Notes under the pieces: generated by a model
Database searches by the model: none
The model's input: the letters and a program-made list of their open reading frames with translations, nothing else
Told to the model about the DNA's origin: nothing
Program-made: the position numbers and the translations under genes
Part shown: piece after piece, positions 60,572-64,000 of the stretch
Numbering within the stretch: position 1 is the stretch's first letter
Layout of the letters: every line of letters begins with the position of its first letter
Assembly (NCBI GenBank): GCA_950295325.1
Contig: OX485809.1
Coordinates: 32,550,001 to 32,614,000, forward strand
From: Polytrichum commune
Taxonomy: Eukaryota; Streptophyta; Polytrichopsida; Polytrichales; Polytrichaceae
Direction of reading: 5' to 3'
DNA: 64,000 bases

Positions 60572-60847
60572 CTAGCTTTCATCAACAAAGTCGTTGAAAA
60601 CTTTTTCATCTCCCGGATGTAACTCATAAACATTTGATTCACCAATATATGTCATTATAGCCAATGCAATTATTGTCTCTAAGTCTACCATCAAATGATC
60701 AGTAAGATCATATGTCCACTTGTTGTTAGCCCCTTTTTGATACCAGCATAAATCAATCTCCACGTTTGATGGACGGTCCATCAAGTCAATTGGATCCCTA
60801 TACTCCACCCAACGATTACCAAACGATTTCCAAACGATTTCATCCAA
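60572..60847 (-). CDS. Exon-like frame of an unrecognised acidic protein
   Basis: About 91 codons ending in TAG. The peptide looks genuine: WVEYRDPIDLMDRPSNVEID, LCWYQKGANNKWTYDLTDH, then YELHPGDEKVFNDFVDES at the C-terminus. It is acidic and rich in W, Y and D, unlike chance frames from this AT-rich DNA. There is no in-frame ATG near its start (an upstream in-frame TAA lies just before), so it would need a spliced upstream exon. A weak acceptor AG is present at about 60857. I do not know the family. It could be a terminal exon of a live gene or a relic. Confidence 0.35.
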   Translation of the reverse strand: MDEIVWKSFGNRWVEYRDPIDLMDRPSNVEIDLCWYQKGANNKWTYDLTDHLMVDLETIIALAIMTYIGESNVYELHPGDEKVFNDFVDES

Positions 60848-62136
60848 TATGAAAACTTATGATATGTAGTATAGTAACAGTACCATACAAGTACAATTAT
60901 TGTATATTTTTTAAAGGCCTTCCATATATGTACGTAACTATAAATTATAACATGTATACCATATGTATACGTAATATGGCAAGGTCCAAATCAATACCCC
61001 TCCTATGCACTCACGTATACTCGTACATGTTTAGTACAGTGCACCCCCCGAGGCAAAGTTATGGTCCAAGGAGTTTATACTTGGATGTGGGTCTAAGGTA
61101 TGAGAAAATGAAATGGTGTTAATGTAGAATCACTCTCCTAGCAAGGTAAAACGGTTGTCACCTAAGAAAATACTCCTCTTAGTTTGAGGAACCAACTTGC
61201 AAGCTTCGGTCCAATCTCGAGTCTATAGTAAAGTCCATGGAAGGGGTGTTTTGGAGCCCAAGTTTCTTGGACCCAAACCCTAAAGTGAGCCCAATGTAAG
61301 ACAAGGTGGGTTTGCGCCATTGTCAAAGACACCAAAACCTAACACTCTTATTGGGCGAGATCAAAAATATTGGAGCCAAGAAAGCTTACACTAAAGGGGT
61401 AGGTTTAAGGTATGAAAAGATGACTTGTGACCTTTAATGTGGCACCACTTTCCCGCAAACTGATGCGATTTTCCAATCAAGGTAATACTTCTCCTAGTTT
61501 CATAAACCAACCTTCAAGTTTGGGTCTAACTCTGAGTCCGACAGCAAGGTATTTTGAACTCCAAGTTTCTTGGACCCATACCCTAGTGTAAACACACCTT
61601 AAGTCAAGGACAGGTTCACACTAGAGTTGAAGACACCAAAACTGAACAACCTTATCGATCAAGAGCACAAGATTATAGACCCGAGGAGTTTAGAATAGAA
61701 TGCAAGTATGAAATATGATAAATGAAGTAGTGCTAATGCGGTATTGCTTTCATGGCAAAGCTAGGTGGTCCATGATCAAGAGATCGGCCCACCTACTTTG
61801 AGAAACCAAGTCTTTGTCCTCAACATCCCACACATCCTTGTGTTTTTTACTCTCCAATTTCAAAGGGCCTAGAGAGGTTCTCCTTCTACAACATCAAAAG
61901 TAGCTTAGGTGTGTATATTTGTGTGCATCTTTACAATCTTGCAACTATGGAGGAATAAATTGACCTCCATGAAGCTTGTCTGACACATCCTGTAAGAAGT
62001 CAATGAACCTATGTGAGTAAAGGTGTGCCATGTTATGCCACCAAATTTGTCACAACGTACTATAACAATAATAAACAATATTTTCTTTCTATTGTGTAGA
62101 CTTCCTAAATGATAAGTCCTTGAGGTATGAGCAACT
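60848..62136. other. Intergenic, no gene
   Basis: Contains loosely repeated 'ccaagtttcttggaccca.accct' and 'gtatgagaaaatga' motifs near 61080-61100, 61250-61280, 61410 and 61560-61580, indicating an old, highly decayed repeat of about 160-300-bp spacing. No gene is supported. Confidence 0.4.
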
Positions 62137-62245
62137 ACACTACACCAAACATCGTATTTAGTGTCACCGGTTCTATTTGCCTTGCTCAATATTAATTGTA
62201 AACTGCCCATGTAGTGTCACCGACACTCGATGTAAACCTAACACT
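62137..62245. mobile_element. MITE family B, internally deleted copy
   Basis: Starts 'actacaccaaacatcgtatt' and jumps after about 50 bp to the other end ('aattgtaaactgcccatgta', 'gtgtcaccgacactcgatgt', 'aacctaacactatctgtt'), as seen near 20900-20960. A deletion derivative. Confidence 0.5.
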
Positions 62246-62289
62246 ATCTGTTAATATGTGTAGTTGTTTGGGGGCATGACAGATTGGAA

Positions 62290-62697
62290 CTGACATGGTC
62301 CAAAGGGTTCTTCGGAGGGAGAGCCAAAAGATGTGCTCTAGTAAAAAAAGGCAAGGGCTGATGGCAAAGAAACGTTGTTATAACACATTTTTAATGAATT
62401 CTTTTTCGGGGAAGCGAAGATGAAAACAAGAGAAGACAAGATAATGGTCAAACTTTCATTTTATTTTTATCAAAAATTCCCTTTTTTGGACATATTTTTT
62501 TCTTTAAATTCAACACATTCACTTTTTGTTACATGGTCATTCCTCTTGGTCCACATTCAGTTCACACTTAGTGACAAGTCCAAAGGCTTTGTAAATTGGT
62601 TTTTTATATTAAAAAAAAAATCGGACCATGAAAGTTTGTCCATGGAAAAGGCCATCTTCCATGATCTAACTTCATGGTCCATGGTGTAAAATGACCC
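62290..62697. mobile_element. Left-truncated GGGCC-type MITE
   Basis: The right end is 'accatggtgtaaaatgaccc' after 'acttcatggtcc', followed by TTA (62698-62700). The interior 'actgacatggtccaaagggtt', 'ggcaagggctgatggcaaaga' and 'tttttaatgaattc' matches 63850-63965. No left end is found. The 89-codon frame (62420-62689) spans the element and is not conserved. Confidence 0.55.
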
Positions 62698-62944
62698 TTA
62701 GTCCAATCAAAGAATCCAACATAGTCTTAAATAGGGTTAGTTTTGACATGATGGATTACATATGACATCAAAAAGGGGAAACACACACATGTGAGGACAC
62801 TAACATGAAGGTGATCCATTTGTCAACAATCAATAAAGAGTCCTTGTTATTGGAAATTGAATATGATTGAAAGAGGAATTACCTACAAGCTTGATTCAAA
62901 CAAAACTCCCACAAGTGTTGTGAATGTGAAATGAAGGCAAAAAT

Positions 62945-63700
62945 AAAAATTTCATCTTAACCATACAATCGGCTTTTTGGATGTCTTCTGCATGGCCTTG
63001 AGCTTCATGGCCATTCTACACTTTACCATGAAATCAAAGGGCCCTTGAAGATCATCCAAAGACCATACCATGCAAAAATTGAAATCCAAGTTTGTAGTTA
63101 ATGGGCCCTCAAGCTCATTGTAACACGAAAATGGACCATGTTGAGGGACCATGATACATGTCCAGGTTTAGGTTCCCACCATGGCAATGTTCGGGGAGAC
63201 TTTTGGGCATCATCAGTTGAGATCCTAGTGTTTTCAAGTCCAACCAGTTACATATTGACATGTTCTAGTTTTTCTATATATTATTTTGCTCAACATATTC
63301 TCTAAAATTCATCTAAATCGATTAGTTTTTTTTTCCCAAAGTCTTAAACTTCAACCGGTTACTTCTCGAACTCAACCGGTTCATCTATAACTAGCGGTAT
63401 GTTCTCCCGGTGATTTCAACAAAGTATTTTCAAGAACCAAATGATAATTTAATTGACTGTCGCAACCCCTAGTTTTGCATTAGACCCATCTTTTCTTTTC
63501 ATGGGCTCTATGCATTATTCAGTAGACCATGAAACATTATCCACTTATTGCCATGCAATTTTTTTCATCCATTTGAATCGTTTTGGTCCCTTAAGTCTTC
63601 AAGGCCTAATTGTAAGATGAACTTGGACTGTCTCCAGCTTCTCTACTACCTAATCGTAAGATTAATTTTGTATATCACATGTCAAGGGCCCATGGTAAGA
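62945..63700. repeat. Decayed element(s) related to 14595-15035
   Basis: Shares 'gggccctcaagct', 'accatgttgagggaccatg', 'cccaccatggcaatgttc', 'gcattattcagtagaccatg' and 'catgtcaagggccc' in the same order as 14595-15035. Ends are not resolved. The insert 63200-63430 includes several AACCGGTT-like motifs. Confidence 0.5.
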
Positions 63701-63709
63701 TCTAAATTA

Positions 63710-64000
63710 GGGCCGGTTTACACTATGGACCATGAAGTTGGACCAGGGCTCTGCAAGGCAGTTGATTGGCTGCTGTTCGGTTTACACTAAGAAAAAAATG
63801 TCAAAGGGACCATGAAGACCGAGGTCCCCAAAATATGAATTTTAAGGCCTAATAAATGCACTGACATGGTCCAAAAGGTTTTGCGGTGAGAGAGGCAAGA
63901 GAGGTGGACTGGTAGGGGAAGGCAAGGGCCCATGGCAAAGAAATGCCATTTTAATAAATTTTTAATAAATCTACCCTCTACATGCCTTAATCATGTCATA
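63710..64000. mobile_element. GGGCCGGTTTACACTATGG MITE, cut by the window end
   Basis: Left end GGGCCGGTTTACACTATGG preceded by TTA (63707-63709). A second internal 'cggtttacactaag' lies near 63778. From about 63850 the interior matches 62290-62400. The right end lies beyond the window. Confidence 0.65.

Noticed and set aside
1-64000. tRNA, rRNA or CRISPR-like arrays
   Set aside because: I saw no cloverleaf with a GGTTCGAATCC-type T arm, no rRNA segments and no regularly spaced short repeats. The regular arrays found have units of 83-420 bp and are ordinary tandem repeats.

Overview
This window looks like nuclear DNA of a land plant. Two spliced genes with GT-AG introns are clear: an F-box/kelch-type protein on the + strand (39817-41881) and a full-length ABCC1/ABCC2-type (MRP, tonoplast) ABC transporter on the - strand (45682-53871). 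Both are plant families. The rest is AT-rich, repeat-laden intergenic DNA of the kind seen in large plant genomes. I cannot fix the lineage. Compact exons, long leaders and abundant small foldback elements would suit a seed-free plant (moss, lycophyte or fern), but this is a guess. There is no sign of bacterial, organellar or viral coding.

Layout. 1-583: CpG-richer edge, perhaps the leader of a gene leaving the window to the left. 584-36530: no convincing intact gene. This stretch is a mosaic of short non-autonomous elements, tandem duplications, poly-G and poly-T runs, and a few exon-like relics (10394-10598 and 26725-26994, both - strand). 36531-37470: several copies of one unit in direct and inverted order, forming arms of about 270 bp, next to the F-box gene's upstream region. 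37561-39816: microsatellites, a TATA-like box and a long pyrimidine-rich leader. 39817-41881: the F-box gene. 42716-45369: more repeats. 45370-56110: the ABCC transcription unit, with a probable non-coding first exon near 56 kb and a degenerate tandem array in the inferred leader intron. 56134-64000: a small GC-rich island, many inverted-repeat elements, and a decayed gene region (59090-60847) interrupted by one of those elements.

The strongest pattern outside the genes is a set of elements that share the terminal motif GGGCC(G/A)CTTCACAC (or close variants), have unrelated interiors, and are mostly flanked by 3-bp direct repeats of the form TAA, TTA or TGA. A related element with ends GGGCATCGCC has 95-bp arms that match perfectly. 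Termini and target sites fit PIF/Harbinger-type MITEs. No transposase gene is visible here, so the mobilising enzyme must be encoded elsewhere.

The two clear genes have no evident functional link. One is likely a substrate adaptor of an SCF ubiquitin ligase and the other a vacuolar pump for glutathione- or phytochelatin-type conjugates. Their 3' ends face each other across about 2.7 kb of repeats.
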